Positions 35,640 to 49,200 of a stretch of 64,000 nucleotides of DNA are shown here, in pieces. The notes below the pieces were generated by a model that was given only the letters and a program-made list of their open reading frames with translations, was not told the DNA's origin and ran no database searches. Origin of the DNA: Hanleya hanleyi (taxonomy: Eukaryota > Mollusca > Polyplacophora > Lepidopleurida > Hanleyidae); assembly GCA_036873755.1 (NCBI GenBank), contig JAVTVY010025069.1, forward strand, positions 49,455-113,454, written 5' to 3'. The number at the start of each line of letters is the position of its first letter. The first letter of the stretch is position 1. The position numbers and the translations under genes are program-made.

Positions 35640-36350
35640 CGATACCCGAAATCAAGAAATGAATGCAATTGTCATATACTTCTGGTAGCACTTGAGGTAA
35701 TAGTTAAAAAATTTGTCAACACCGAACTGGGATGGTTCATTCCGAATACAGGCATTCCACAGACCGACAACTTCATACGCCTTCAGCATCAAATAATCTC
35801 ATTATAGTCATTTCAAACACATGGTCAGTTGAGAGATGCCGCTGGTTTCAGCCCAAAGGTGATTATTATGGACTGAGAGTATAACTGGCTCTAAAACAAA
35901 TACAGCAAGCAAACTCGACATTGTCAATACGATTTAGCCGTTCACCGATGAGGGGAATGGGGATGTATATGGTTTAATGTCACATTCAAGGTTATTTTTC
36001 TGATATGGTGAGTCAGTTTGGATGGTGGAGTAGGCCGGAGTTCCCGGAGAGAACCACCGCTCATCGGCAAGTACCTGGCAAACCTTCACACATGCCGGTT
36101 CGGTGGTGTGAGGCTGGCGATCACCAATGAAACGCCTTAGACCACTCGACCACCGATGACTCCGCTCGATCGATAAATAAAAATATACTCCAAATCATAC
36201 TCGAAACAAAATTTCAACATATTCGCTTATTTTGCTTCTTGAACTTTCAGAAATATTACAAATATAACAATAGATATAATGTAAATGTCGGACATTTATA
36301 TTGTTAAATACACCACTTTCATTTTAGAGGGTACTTCCATGGAATTATTG
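35640..36350 (+). repeat. Dispersed repeat, copy 1
   Basis: About 35715-35880 (GAACTGGGATGGTTCATTCC, CAAACACATGGTCAGTTGA, GGTTTCAGCCCAAAGGTGAT) matches 39366-39535. About 36250-36335 (TAATGTAAATGTCGGACATT, TTTTAGAGGGTACTT) matches 39608-39695. Between them (35945-36160) lies the SINE-like GTGAGTCAGTTTGGATGGTG segment that is absent from the second copy, so it probably inserted later. Confidence 0.7.
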
Positions 36351-37539
36351 GGGGGGGGGGGGGCTAAATTCAGTGCAGGCGCTCTGATCATTGAAGATGT
36401 GACCTACTCTGCCGTCAAGACTCGAGGTCCCGTCAAATGATTTACGGCGGATCAATCATATCAATACAACTCGTACAGGCATGACGGCGCGGACAAAACA
36501 TTAACACGATTATTAATTTAGCCACGTAAACAGGAACGAAGATAACCAAGCGATCTGACGACCACGCACAACAGATAAATACTAGTTCATTTTATAAATA
36601 CAAAGTCATACAATACAATGATAAAAACTAAGGTAATAATACCAACATAGCGAAACATATTTTTGACCAAAGGGAGGCAAGTGTGCAATAGCTAGACAAC
36701 TAATACGACTACTACTTACACCGGGACCACTGATTTTTTAGTGCTGAATTTCTTGACAAAATCTACGTCTTCTTACATGAGTCCGAGAAGACGACTCGTA
36801 ACTGCATATTCATTGTACAATAATACTCACCCAATTACGTAACGGAACAGACCGGCTATGGAAGTGTAGATTCTTCAAAAATAATATGTGCCCGCAACAA
36901 CAAAAGATTGTGTCCTTTAAGTAAGAGAAAGTCCTCGCAACTGTCGATTCGTGAAAAAGAATCGTCTCGACGCTTATGCGTCTCGACAAATCTTTTTACG
37001 CGGCTCAACGATTCTTTTTCTCGTACTTTCTCTACTACAGAAATACAAAGTTATTTCAAGCGTGATATATTATCGATATCACGGAGAAATTGTAGCCATT
37101 TTGTAGATTTCAGTTTGTTCCACACGCTGCAAAAAAAAAGAAATTTATGCAGAGTTAAGTGCTAATTTAACAAGCTGCAATGTAAATGACTAATTAAAAT
37201 GCACAGATTTCAGGTCATTCTTCCACATGCTGTAGGTGTCGAAAGCGTGCAGTCCACGTCATTCGTTCTTCAGAGTCGATGTAGATGTTAGCATTAATCA
37301 CTGGACGTCCATACAATGCCCTACTCTAGCTCTCCGGTGGACGCTGTCGATGAAAAGGACACCTGGACGAGTATTCGCGGCCTTCCTACTGGCCAATCAA
37401 ATTTGCTTTGTGTGACAGGTTGCTATAATTTGGATTCTTTATTTTACATGAACTCTGCGCGCGTCGGTGTGTTATGCAATAAGTGTATACTATTTGCGCT
37501 AGTGGTAAAATGATTGCCTTTTCATTGGTCGTATCATTA
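36351..37539. other. No gene; G-run and hairpin
   Basis: A poly-G run at about 36351-36362. A compound hairpin at about 36925-37030: AAAAAGAATCGT pairs with ACGATTCTTTTT around a GACGCTTATGCGTC stem. No gene is seen. Confidence 0.45.
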
Positions 37540-38190
37540 CACTCTCAAAACTATTGTGTATGAAAAATACCCAAACTGTGTACTTTTTGTACACTGTAGA
37601 AAAAAATTGTCACACACAGTGTTGTGTACAATATACACTAATTATTGTGGACTTTGTGTCCATTGTGTAGAAAATGTATACTCGAATGTGCAGGCTGTAT
37701 ACACACAGATGTGTGCAATATGCTGCGAATGACAATCCATTACGACTGCAATTCGAACAGCTCTGGGACGAAACTATAATGAAGGTCTAAACACGGTTAT
37801 AAGGACATATTCAGTATCCCATCATTTATAAACCATGAGCGACATGGCGTCGTTTTGCTAACATTGTTGTCGATATGGACAAATGGACTAGTTTGCCTTC
37901 ATCAACATTTAAAACGTCCAATATAATTTAACGCTGAAATCCAACAATTGAAATCTGTCCGGAACCTTCCAATATTTATTCTGGATAATTTACCTTATAT
38001 AAAATTCATGATATGGGAATCAAATAAAATATTAGGAATTGATTATACATGATGTCTTCATTCTGTGTTAGGTTATAGTATTCTGTGGTAAAAACGCGGC
38101 AGATACTCAGAAGATATACACAGTGACTGTGTACATACACATGCACACAAAGAAGTGTTCACAAATATGTGCACAGTAGTTCTGAGAGTG
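37540..38190. mobile_element. 651-bp MITE with TA target duplication
   Basis: Starts CACTCTCAAAACTATTGTG (37540) and ends CACAGTAGTTCTGAGAGTG (38190), inverted repeats with few differences. TA flanks both sides (37538-37539, 38191-38192). Ends are rich in GTGTACA/TGTGTGTA words. The TA duplication fits a Tc1/mariner-type mobilised MITE. Confidence 0.75.
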
Positions 38191-38192
38191 TA

Positions 38193-39361
38193 GGTCACAA
38201 GTTTCGAAAGGCCTGACGTATACTGATTAAAAATGCACGAAATAAAGACTCATTGTGGGACTTCAGCCAGTTTCAAACAATCGACAGGATCTCGGTGCGA
38301 GAATGCCGGGAGTGGTACATCTGATTCCATTTGACGTGTCGCGGGACAGACAGACAATGTACAAGGTCAACAGACTATTTAATGGCGGGAGCTCAATTGT
38401 GTATGAGAGAAGCCGGATGTAGAACGTCAAGCGCCTAGTCAATGTAGTGTCGGTGTTATGCCATCATCAATGAATACTGATCACCGGACTGATTATCCAG
38501 ATGACAAAGATTGTACTACATCACGTTGTTAAAGTAAGAATAATGAACCATAGACACGCCAGCCATGCACTCGACACTATCTCGGATAATGTAGGGCACT
38601 AGGACCTCGTATCGCACTGCTAGGAATCCATATTGGCATCCATGCTGAAAGCTCAGTATCACGCGTAAACTCCGAACAGCGCGTGTCAGCTGTATGACTT
38701 CCGTTACCATGGACACTGATGTAGATAAGCTCAAGAAGAAAAACCAGGAGAAACACCTCAATTAGAAGAGATCCTTCCCGGGTAGAATCAAGGGAATATC
38801 CATTTCATTTGGATATTTTTATTTATCTCCTGATAAGGGAGAAATACAACGAGGACTATGTGAGCGGAAACACATCCTACAGCATGTGATGTGCCTCACG
38901 TGCGACGGACCACGGTTTGCAGCTGAGATCTGTAAAATCCTTAAACCATTAATGCGCCAGATATTATTACTTCGACGGAATAGGCAGAGCAGTCGCGAAT
39001 GGCCAGCCATGGTGTCCGCCAGCAAAATAAATTAGAAAGCGGTAATATCGGATATATTATAGCCCATATCAGTTGCAGTTTTTATAACAGCTTACAACGA
39101 AAACGATATTCAAGAGTTGTTGACGGCTTGTCGCTTTTCAAGTATCTAGTTTGACTGGGTTATAGGATATTTTTCATGTTTTATAGACATTTTTCCGAAT
39201 GTTGGTAGTCTCAGCATTATGACGTTCCAATGGCGTATAGGCGAGGTACGTTTTAATATCACGAATGTGAATTTTTGCTCGATCATTCAGATATTGGGAT
39301 AGAGAGTTTTTATCGAACAGGTTTCCTGCCGTTCTTTCGATGATTGAAGTGGAAATACGGA
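38193..39361. other. No gene seen
   Basis: No supported coding region; short frames at 38516-38761 and 38819-39025 lack recognisable features. Confidence 0.35.
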
Positions 39362-39700
39362 CTCAACACAGAACTGGGATGGTTCATTCCGAATATATGC
39401 ATTCCACAGACCGACTACTTCATACGCCTTCCGCGTAAAATAATCTCATTATATTCATGTCAAACACATGGTCAGTTGACAGATGCTGCTGGTTTCAGCC
39501 CAAAGGTGATGTAAGGTATATATGGACTGACAGTATAACAAAGGGGTGTATTGGTCCTGATAGAGCACGATAAGATTTGATATAACATCTCTCTCAACAC
39601 TTTCTCAGATTGTTACAAATATAACACTTTATATAATGTAAATGTCGGACATTTATAATGTAAAATACAACACTTTCGTTTTAGAGGGTACTTGCAGAGT
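39362..39700 (+). repeat. Dispersed repeat, copy 2
   Basis: Matches 35715-35880 and 36250-36335 without the intervening ~370 bases. A G/C-rich tract with AGGGGGGGGGGG follows at about 39750. Confidence 0.7.
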
Positions 39701-40058
39701 ATTACCCGGAGAAGGGAGTATTTGCTGCAAAATTATTGGGTTGGGGGAGAGGGGGGGGGGGTAGGGAGATAGAGACCCCCACCCCCTACCTCAGCCGGGC
39801 CTGGGATGGATGCTTTCGCAAAGCTCTATAGACCTACATCACACCTTGCCGTTGAAGTGTTAATCTCATGGCGGGATTGTAGTGCACATTGCGACAACTA
39901 CAATGTTGACAACATAGTCCTCTCTATTCCTCGACTGACCAATCAGGAGACTGATAACAATACAGATTCTCCACCGACTTGGGGATGTAATCACGTTTTA
40001 TACATGTAATATATATTAATCCGTACCTATAGTCTATATACAGGTGAGGTATAGATAA

Positions 40059-43000
40059 GGGAGCGTGTCAAAAGTTTTGACGCGAACGCGTTCATTTTTG
40101 AACAGGAGGTCGTTCATTTCCGCATGCGTCAGGCCGTTCATTTTACACAGCAGCGTCAGAAAATGAACAGTCGAACGATCATTTGTGAACGTTCATTTTT
40201 TTAATGCACTGACGTTCATTTTCGCACGTTCGTTTTCGCATGTTCATTTTCTCACGTGCGCAAACGGCTGGCGTTTGACGCGAGCAGAAATGAACAACAT
40301 ACAGAAAGCTGCCATCCCGATACTAAAAAACGCGCCGGATCAAATCTACTTTCTCATCGCGCGTCATTCTCGTGTTATAGATTTTATTGTAATTTGCCAT
40401 GTCTTTTGCTTCGTGTGTGTATATATTCAATGCATTCCGTAATAATGTGGAGTGGTATTACCGATGTCGGTGATTTTCTTCAATAAAAAAAGGGTAAAAG
40501 TAAAACGTTTTTCTTTTTCTTGTCCCGTCTCCGCTTCAGCGGTTTGTCACCACCTATATATGAGTATTCGCTTATATAATACTTGACAAGATAAATTAAT
40601 GACTTCTTTCTTGTTTATTTTCCCCAGTGTTTTACTTGTTTGATGTGGATTTTTACATTTCGTGAATCTCTTCTTCATCCACCAAAAAATGAGATTCTCG
40701 GTCGGGCGATCAAAAGTCATGGCCTGCGGCGCTTGCGTCCCGTGGATAGATTGTTTCGTCATGGACATGTTACTTTAAATGATTCTGCTTTATCAACTTA
40801 CAAACGTATTCCAGCGATCTGTAATGCCTGGAAATGGTATAATTTTAATAAAGAAGCCGACAGTAGGTATTGAAAGTGAAGTTCGTGCGCTGGAAATGGG
40901 CCCTATAGAGAATACTTTGTATGCGGGAAAGAAGGAAGGGTTTAGGCTCCGCAAAGGATATTTCAATACATTGGTCTATGAAAAATATCCATCTTCTTTA
41001 AAGAAGTGTTTTGATGTGTTGGTGTTTGAACTGCGTCCTTTTGTTTTATTTACAAATGACGGGGCCCTCACAGGTTGCATAATGACGGGCGCCACATGCG
41101 TGATGAAGTCTCCACGTGAATCAATCGGTCCATATATCTTTTTTAAAGAAATGGCTTGATGTGTTGGCAATCAGAACTGTTTTATTCAAGGTTTATTTTT
41201 TTTATCATGGAATTAAAACTTTGAACTCCATGGTTTTATTGACAAATAGGAGACCTCACATGGCGGCCTACCTTGAGATATGACGGGAGCTGCATGGCGT
41301 CTCTGCGTGATTCAGTCGGGCCATGTCTTTTTATAATGATCATACATGTAGTTTGTAGGCCTGTATACTTTCCCTGATTTACTCATTTCTTATTGAAGAT
41401 AATATTACTGAAGACAAAAAATTCCCAATGTCATAAGGATAAATCGTTATATAAGTGAATGACTTTCGTATATTTATATGTCTATATTATACTTTTGTCA
41501 CTATGTATTTCCTCTACGATTACTGGGAGACGCACTAATAAGTTCGGCTTATTGCGCTCCTGTCGTCAAATAAACTATTTAAACCAAGTGAATGGCGATA
41601 TTGTGGTTACTCTGGAAATGGGGAGCTGATCAAGTTCTCTTTTCTCCCCCAGCGCGGATGCAATTGGCATATTTCCAAGCAAAAAGGAAACACGTTTTTT
41701 TTTTCTTATCTTGTTCTTGATTACTATTGCGATTTATGTTCTCCATTATATATCTCTGACAAAGTTCATCCATGTGTGGACAAAGATGGAAAACTAGGCT
41801 CCAGGATTCTGACAATGTTAGTATGGAGATGTATAAATTCAAATTAAACAAGTGTGAACTATAATAAATTTATAATTTCAGTTCAGGAAATGAGCTGCGG
41901 CAAATATACTTTATATATATAAAACCAAGACAGGTGTTAAAAATTCGATGAATGCATATTAATAATTTCAAAACATGACTAATTTCCTACCCGCAGCTAA
42001 AGACATCTCAATTCTGGTGCATGATTGGTTGGGGGCTATGCATTCAACAACTATTGATCTAGTCCTGTTGTGAGAAGCATGGCTTTCGAACTGCATGGGG
42101 ACTCCTTGCATACTATGAGTATGTCTGTGTTGGGGTATTAACTTTCAATAACATCGTTCACTCCAGCAAACAGCATGATAAAGGGCATGGAAGTCTGTGT
42201 ATATATAAATAACACATCATGTGGATACTAAACGGGAGTGTATGGTTTGTGTGTGTGGTAAGGTGAACGAGAACCGTTTAATAATAGCTGGAAAATACTT
42301 TTATCAGGTTTACAACTATCTTCCAGGCTTGTCGATACGCTGTCACATACAAATAATGCTCCGTATAATTCTATATTGTGCAATAAATTCCTGTACTCTG
42401 TGATTCACATGACACCAAACTGTAAAATTGGATTCATGAAAAAATTCACTTTCATTCTGAAATACTTCAGATGAGAGATAATCGGTACTCGATCACTGGA
42501 TATGTAACTTATAACACAATCACGAGGACAAAACGTTAGAACTCTTGGGGGTAATTTTCTCTTAAAGTAATTTTGAATTTAATAGCGAAAAATGTATTTC
42601 AGATTTCATATCGATCATGTGATATACTTTATGGTGAAATATAAGTGAATCGTTTAATGAGCTTTATTGATCTATCAAAATACGATAATAAAATCAACGC
42701 TATATGTACATCTGTTCAAGGGGCTTTCCGTGATGGATCATTTTTGACACCAAATAATAAATATAACGAACAGCATTTAGAAAACCGCAAGATGTGTAAT
42801 AAATTAAATTGAAACAATATTATGTCGAGTTTCAAATGTTGACAGTGTCAGTTACGGCCAACCAGGAAAATCCCGGGTGGTCATTTGGTGTGCATAAAAA
42901 GCCATCTGAACCTGGAGACTATCACTATTTTCCCATACGAAAAAAATTAGTAGCGGTGATGAAATCTGATGCAATGAAGCACACACCGAACAACTCTATA

Positions 43001-43956
43001 TACCCGGGAACGGCAACAACTTTGAGCTCTCCCCCTTTCTGGGCCTCATGTGCAGACGGCCCACGCGCGTCACACACTATCAATACAGAGCAGGTCGGAC
43101 AGTACAATAGGGGACAGCTAGGGGTTTAGCATATACGGTTAACATTCGGGATCAACATCCACCGAATGCCATCTATCAAATTTGTTATATAAATGTCATA
43201 CAAATACGTAATATAATAATGTGTGGTTTGATATCACAACAAAGTCCTTATTTGTCTATCAAATTACGAACATTTTAAGGAGCTTAATTCACCAACTTGT
43301 TCACCCGATTATTGTATCATTCTTTACGATATTTGGTCACATCGGACTTTTAATAAAACCAAATCAGTATGGTGATATTTCTCTGTCGAAGTTTAATATT
43401 ATATAGTTCATCTCGTTTTCTTCCAAAAAAATAATACACGCGCGTTAGTTCCTATATGTCGCTCGTTCTATAATTCCCGGTAAATAATTCCCCAGAATAT
43501 GCACGAAAGATCCACTTTTATTATATTAAATACATTTATTGAATTTGCTGTAGATAAACGTCAAATCTTTGCCATAGTTGCTTTGAAAGAACGAAAGTAC
43601 TTCTTCAGAGGAAGTGGGTTATATACCTACGAAAGCTAGTGCAAAATAAATACAGTTAAGTCTCAAAGGTGCTGCCTTTCCGAGTGTTCTGGTGTTTTTT
43701 TTGTTTTTTTTTCGTTCTAATAAGAGTCGACACGATAGCCGTAATGTGAACCCTTCAGCGAATTCTGACCGCTATCATACATACTAATTTGAACGTTCAA
43801 AAAAGAATGTTCTTTTTCTGACGTTCATTTTTCTGACGGGGTAGTGTTCATTTTCTGACTGTCGAACGTTCGTTTGCTGGAAGAAAAAGAACGAGTACCT
43901 GTTCATTTTCTGACGCATTCTTTTAGTTTGAACGTCAAAACTTTTGACACGCTCCC
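40059..43956. mobile_element. 3.9-kb PIF/Harbinger-like non-autonomous DNA transposon
   Basis: The ends are perfect 24-bp inverted repeats: GGGAGCGTGTCAAAAG... at 40059 and ...CTTTTGACACGCTCCC to 43956. TAA flanks both sides (40056-40058 and 43957-43959), a 3-bp target duplication of the TWA type used by PIF/Harbinger. Both subterminal regions (40090-40260, 43790-43930) carry many (A)CGTTCATTTT words in both orientations, typical of transposase-binding subterminal repeats. Inner frames (40640-40873, 40779-41159, 42809-43129) show no DDE or Myb-like domain that I recognise. Confidence 0.75.
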
Positions 43957-44084
43957 TAACGCTAGTCATGTCACTGTCGGCCTATCGAATGAACTAACAA
44001 ACGGTAAACTATTCCCCGAAAATATTTACACAAAACATGACGTCCGCTTATCTGACATAACTTGGCCCATTCTTCTTTGACTTA

Positions 44085-44298
44085 GAGCACCAAAGATGAA
44101 AGATCAAAACTACGGTAACACGTTGACGAGCAGGAGCAGACGAATGCGGGTAATCTGATATTCAACGTCACGAGTTGCCTCCCTTCATTATAACGTTGCC
44201 AAAGTACACATTTTTTGATGACGTCACAGACGACGTCGTTGGTAACTGGTATGCTGTACGTTATTTACGTTGATATCGCGAAGATAACTGTTGGCGCC
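44085..44298 (+). promoter_or_regulatory. Upstream copy of duplicated promoter region
   Basis: About 44085-44298 matches about 45912-46127. Shared blocks: GATATTCAACGTCACGAGT/GATATTCAACTTCAAGAGT, TTGCCAAAGTACACAT and GATGACGTCACAGACGACGT (a CRE-like TGACGTCA). It ends at the ATG of a duplicated first exon. Confidence 0.6.
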
Positions 44299-44384
44299 AT
44301 GTTTCGGTTTCGAGCATCGCGCTTTCTATTATTCAGTATTCTCATCGCCTGCTGTGTTCTACTGGAATCCAATCTGCAGCCAAT
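44299..44384 (+). CDS. Alternative or orphan first exon (copy 1)
   Basis: 86 bases from the ATG to an AAT|GTAAGT donor, encoding MFRFRASRFLLFSILIACCV and eight more residues, a basic start followed by a hydrophobic helix. It has the same length and phase (2) as the exon at 46128 and about 85% identity. It could splice to exon 2 at 48756 in frame, or be the relic of a partial tandem duplication. Confidence 0.6.
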
Positions 44385-45302
44385 GTAAGTATATGGTGGC
44401 GAAAATTTGCCATTATACTATGTTTAGATCTATGTTTGGATAAGGCGTCCACATTTTGGAATCTCCCCTTCAGCGCCTAAACGTAAACATTACACCGTAG
44501 ATAGCCTAACGCAAACATCGTCTGTGTATAAATGAAATTTGTATAAATGAAATCAATAACATACTCCGCGAAACAATAGCTTCTCTTTACCATCCACCTT
44601 GAACCCCAACTGTGAGCACAGTATAAGATACGATTATTTCAATGATAAACTTACATTACCGGTTAAGGTCAGACACATGGATCTTAAATACCGTACCTGT
44701 TACTCTGTTTTAGGCCATTGTCACTTGATTGGTTGTTTAGTATGACCTTGAGTTTTTCAAATACACATGCTAGTTGCTGTAATTCTTTATCATTAATTAT
44801 CAAATTGCAAACAAAATGTATACGTATATGAAGAAAATGAGTAAGTTTTACTCATGGAAATGTAAATCTCTCATGTATTTTAACTGTTTGCTCTAAAAAT
44901 ATAGATGAGGGCTCGCCATGCTAAACAGCCAATCAAGTGACAACGGCTTTATTGTCAGAGATCGACAAGAAAACTCTGAGTGGTTGCTGTTTTTTGTTGT
45001 CTTTTTTTAACATCCACACAAGTCGCTGAAGTTTCAGATGATTTTTTATGATCATATGGGGCCTACTGCTGAATTATAAACCACCGAAGTTGTTATAGTA
45101 TCGATAAAATGTGTTTATCCAAATTTTTGGAAATTCCAGTTTTCGGTGATTTTGAAATATAGAAATGATTGAAGTGTTGTATCCACAAAAACCCGCCGAA
45201 TTACCAAAAATCCCCAATGTGTCACTATAAGTTCTCGCTAGCAAATGTCACTATGAACATACGATATCGAATGTGTTACGCTTATTCTCACAGCTGGGGA
45301 CA

Positions 45303-45630
45303 AGTATCGTAATTATCTGATGAGAAATAGGAGAATATTGGTCAGTGGTGGGGGTTTTGTTTGCTCGGGCGTCATGATATCTTGCTGACATGAAAACTGT
45401 TGACCGATCCTCTTTCTTTGCAGAAAACAAATCTCGTTGGTTTTTAACCCTACCTATGGGAGCAAAGTATCGTAATTATCTGATGAGAAATAGGAGAATA
45501 TTGGTCAGTGGTGGGGGTTTTGTTTGCTCGGGCGTCATGATATCTTGCTGACATGAAAACTGTTGACCGATCCTCTTTCTTTGCAGAAAACAAATCTCGT
45601 TGGTTTTTAACCCTACCTATGGGATTTCGC
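45303..45630 (+). repeat. Perfect-looking 164-bp tandem duplication
   Basis: Copy 1 at 45303-45466 and copy 2 at 45467-45625 are essentially identical over AATTATCTGATGAGAAATAG, GGTGGGGGTTTTGTTTGC and GAAAACTGTTGACCGATCC. A poly-C run follows at 45631. It belongs to the dispersed family also seen near 1070. Confidence 0.85.
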
Positions 45631-45911
45631 CCCCCCCCCCCCCTCACTCTCGGGCCTGGACAGGTCCCAAAAATCCCAGGTCAAATGGGGTTATTACCGT
45701 ACATATTTGGAATTGAAGGTAACTGTCGAAAAAAAAGGTCTTTCGAGTATTGATGCGGAAATTCTTTTGAGGATGACTGCTGAATATTGAATGTAGGATC
45801 TGACGTCTACAATTAGTTGCTGTAGGCGGCTGTGCTATACTACCAGTATCCAGTTTTGTTGGGGTTCTCCACAAATATTTGGAAAAAACGCCATGACGTT
45901 CGCTGTGACGC

Positions 45912-46127
45912 CGAGGGCTAGAAATGAAAGATCAACACTACGGTAAAATTTTGGCGAGCAGGCGAACGTACCTGGGTATTCTGATATTCAACTTCAAGAG
46001 TCGCCTCCCTTTATGACGTCGTTGCCAAAGTACACATATTTCAATGACGTCACAGACGACGTCGTCGGTAACTGGTATGTTCTACGTTAGTTACGTTGAG
46101 ATCACGAAGACCATTAGTGCTGGCGCA
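45912..46127 (+). promoter_or_regulatory. Promoter/5' UTR region of the eight-exon host gene
   Basis: Second copy of the duplicated block, with the TGACGTCA element near 46045, ending at the ATG at 46128. No TATA box is obvious. Confidence 0.5.
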
Positions 46128-46213
46128 ATGTTTCGTTTTAGAGCATCGCGCTTGCTATTATTCGGTATTCTCATCGCCTGCTGTGTTCTGTTAGAATCAA
46201 ACCTTCAAATAAT
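46128..46213 (+). CDS. Exon 1 (phase 2 out)
   Basis: The ATG follows GGCGCA; donor AAT|GTAAGT at 46214. Encodes 28 residues with a membrane helix. A near-copy lies at 44299. Confidence 0.7.
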
Positions 46214-49200
46214 GTAAGTATTGCCGTTGGGAAGGTTAAACGTAACATATTGTCAATTTAAAAGTTTTATTTTACAGTAACAGCTGTCAACAAGCTCCCG
46301 AAATCATGTCAGGAGTAGAGCTTTGATACGCCTTGCTTGGGTGAGAAGTTTAGATCAAGGTTCTACCTCAGTGTTGGTGACCCTTCCTGGTTAGACGTTT
46401 AGCCATGCACAGATTCTGAGAGTTTTCAGCATATAGAAATATCTCCTAAGCTGTTCTTTTTTCAACCCTGTTTTTTGCATGTAGGCCTACAGAAGCATTT
46501 ATGGTCAATCCCAAATTTGACTTTCGTATATCGGTATAGTTTTTGAAGTTTCTACTGATTGATCTTGTCAAAAGTAAAATGGGGCGCTTAGAAAGATGTA
46601 CCCCCAACGATGTTTCCCAGTTCTTCCCGGTACACGAGGGACGATGCGTCTTATTCTGCAAACTTGTGCAGCAAGCATCAATGATGCGTGTATAAACTAG
46701 TGCAAAAAAAACATTCATTTGGAACCCACTTAATTGAATACTGCTTAAGGATGTCCGCTGCTGGTAAACCAAAGTAATTAAATTTTTGAGTAATGTGTGT
46801 TGTTGCATTCATAATCGTGTAACATGGGGGAAAAAAAAACAAAAACATAGGTTGTCGTGCATTTTTTAGCTGTAGGCAACATTAAGTGGACTGACCCATG
46901 CATGCTTCGTTTGATAACCCAGAAAGCAAAGGGAATAGCTTTAGTTTTGAAGCATATTCATGAAAAATTCATATAATTAGTATTTAACTTTTTCTTACTG
47001 TTTGCAGATAAGCACAATGTCTATCGAAATTTATCAAAATGGATGGATGTTGCTGTGCAAAATTCTCGGCTGGAAGGCTTTTAAAGGAAATTTCTATCTC
47101 TTAACCTAGGAAAGGGAGATAACCTAATGGAAAAAACAGGCAAAGTAGCCGCCAAAGCCAAAAATACCAATGGACATCCTTAACTGAAAATTCTGCTTAA
47201 TCAATGGGCTGCGAAAAAAGCAAATCCTTCATTTGCCCCATACCTAGGTCTGGTTAAAGGGGTAGTCTGGATAAATGCATAGAATATGCGTAGATTTATG
47301 GTATGCAATTAACAGAATTTAATTATTTGACAGAAAGTTTTTTTTTTATGATTGCAAATTTGGACCACGTATATTTAGATGGGTAAATGACCCCAGAACA
47401 GGTGCGGTAGAATTGCCAAAAATAAAATATTACATATACAAATTGTTCAGTTAGCATGAAGTACAACAGTATATTGTATATTCAGAGAAGTTTCAAGGCA
47501 CCGAGTCTTATCATTCTCGAATAATAGGGCCGTGAAGTAGTGCATTCGTGCGAAATCGCCAATTTTGAGGCGAAAACATCTCATATTTCTTTCTATAAAC
47601 ATATGAAGATAAACTATAACCAGAACCATCTTGATACAGCATACGCGCTGTCCAAATATGTAGTCGTAGACCAAATCTGGTTCTGGTTATCGTTTATCTT
47701 CATATGTTTACAGAGAACAATAAGAATTGTTTTCACCTCAGAATCAATTATTTTGTACGAATGCACTTCTTTATGGCCAAATTACTCGAGTATCATTAGA
47801 CACAGTGCCTTGAAATTTTTCTGAGTATACAATACAATAATGTACTTCATGTCAATTGAACAACTCCTTGTAGTGGGAGTATTTTATTTTGGTACTTCTG
47901 TATTGCACCTGACCTGGGGTCATTTGCCCGTCTAAAGATGCAAGGTCCTTTAGGCTATGGATCAGAGAAACGTATTCTATTCTATTATATATCTTGGACC
48001 CCTTCATCAAGCTATGTAGGTCACAAACGTCTAAAACAATACCTAACTTAATATGTAGTAAATCGACTGTGTACACCTTGACAAAACTATATTCCCTAAT
48101 ATTCGCCGTAATTACCCACCAGGCCAAGTAGCCTGACTTTTCCGCTCAAAGATATAAAAACATTCAGCATACATTCACCACCATTTTTTTCCAGCTACGG
48201 CTGCCAGAAATTAGGTCATTCTGCCGGACACAATCACAGCAAATATGAGAGCTGGGCAATCAAACTGGCCCCGAGGTTCCCCCTATTAAAATTTCAAAAG
48301 GCTGTTTGGATATTTTTTAGTATTGAATATTATAGAAACATTTTAAAATATATCACGAACCATTTCACCCCCAGTCAGGTATAATGGCTAATCAAATCTC
48401 ACCGGAAGTCAAGTCCTGGTTGTATTCTTAGGCCCAAAATATCAATGGTGGTTTTGACCTGTAGCGCCTCACCCCATACTCCTTTATATTCTGAAATTAA
48501 ATGACCAAGGACAGACCTACATTCAAATTGGCGGCTATGCCACATTCAAATCGTCCAGTCTTGGCGGGATAAAATAGCATACCGGCAATCATCACGATTT
48601 TTGATACCGGTACCCATAGTTGAGCTTTTTAGCATCACATCTCATCATATATCATACGGGTTTGGTACTTTTGTCAAACGGTATATCCATCCATAAACGA
48701 TACGGCAATTAGTCAGTTAGTCGAAACTAGCTATCTGAGTGATTTACCCTTTCAGATGTGTCGAGGAACCGGTATCATTCTGGGGCAAAGTCATGGTATA
48801 TGCAAAATTCGTCTTTGGGGTTGAGCCACCTCCACTCCCTTGGTGGAAGCAACACATTTGCCCGGTGGTCAACTATCAAACATCTGTCCCAAATGGTAAT
48901 TATTTTTGTGGCGCATTCTTGAATATTTCCATATATCTATATTTCTAAGAAATTGATATAATAAAGTTAATTGAATAATTTTGTTTGTTGACCTAAAATT
49001 CTTAATTCTCTTAAGAGAAAGACCCAGACTAAGACAGGATGTTGTTATCCTATCATCGCAGAGTTCTGTAGGCTATACGGACTTCTATTTCAGATATTTG
49101 GATCATAACATCCGTGATGTTTTGCTCCCTACTTCCGGTCCTCGGTCTGGTTCGTCTCATGGCCAAAGGTAAACTTATGTTCTCTGCTGTTCATATATCT

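Noticed and set aside
40640..41159. Overlapping frames in the Harbinger-like element as transposase
   Set aside because: No DDE-type or Myb-like motifs could be seen.
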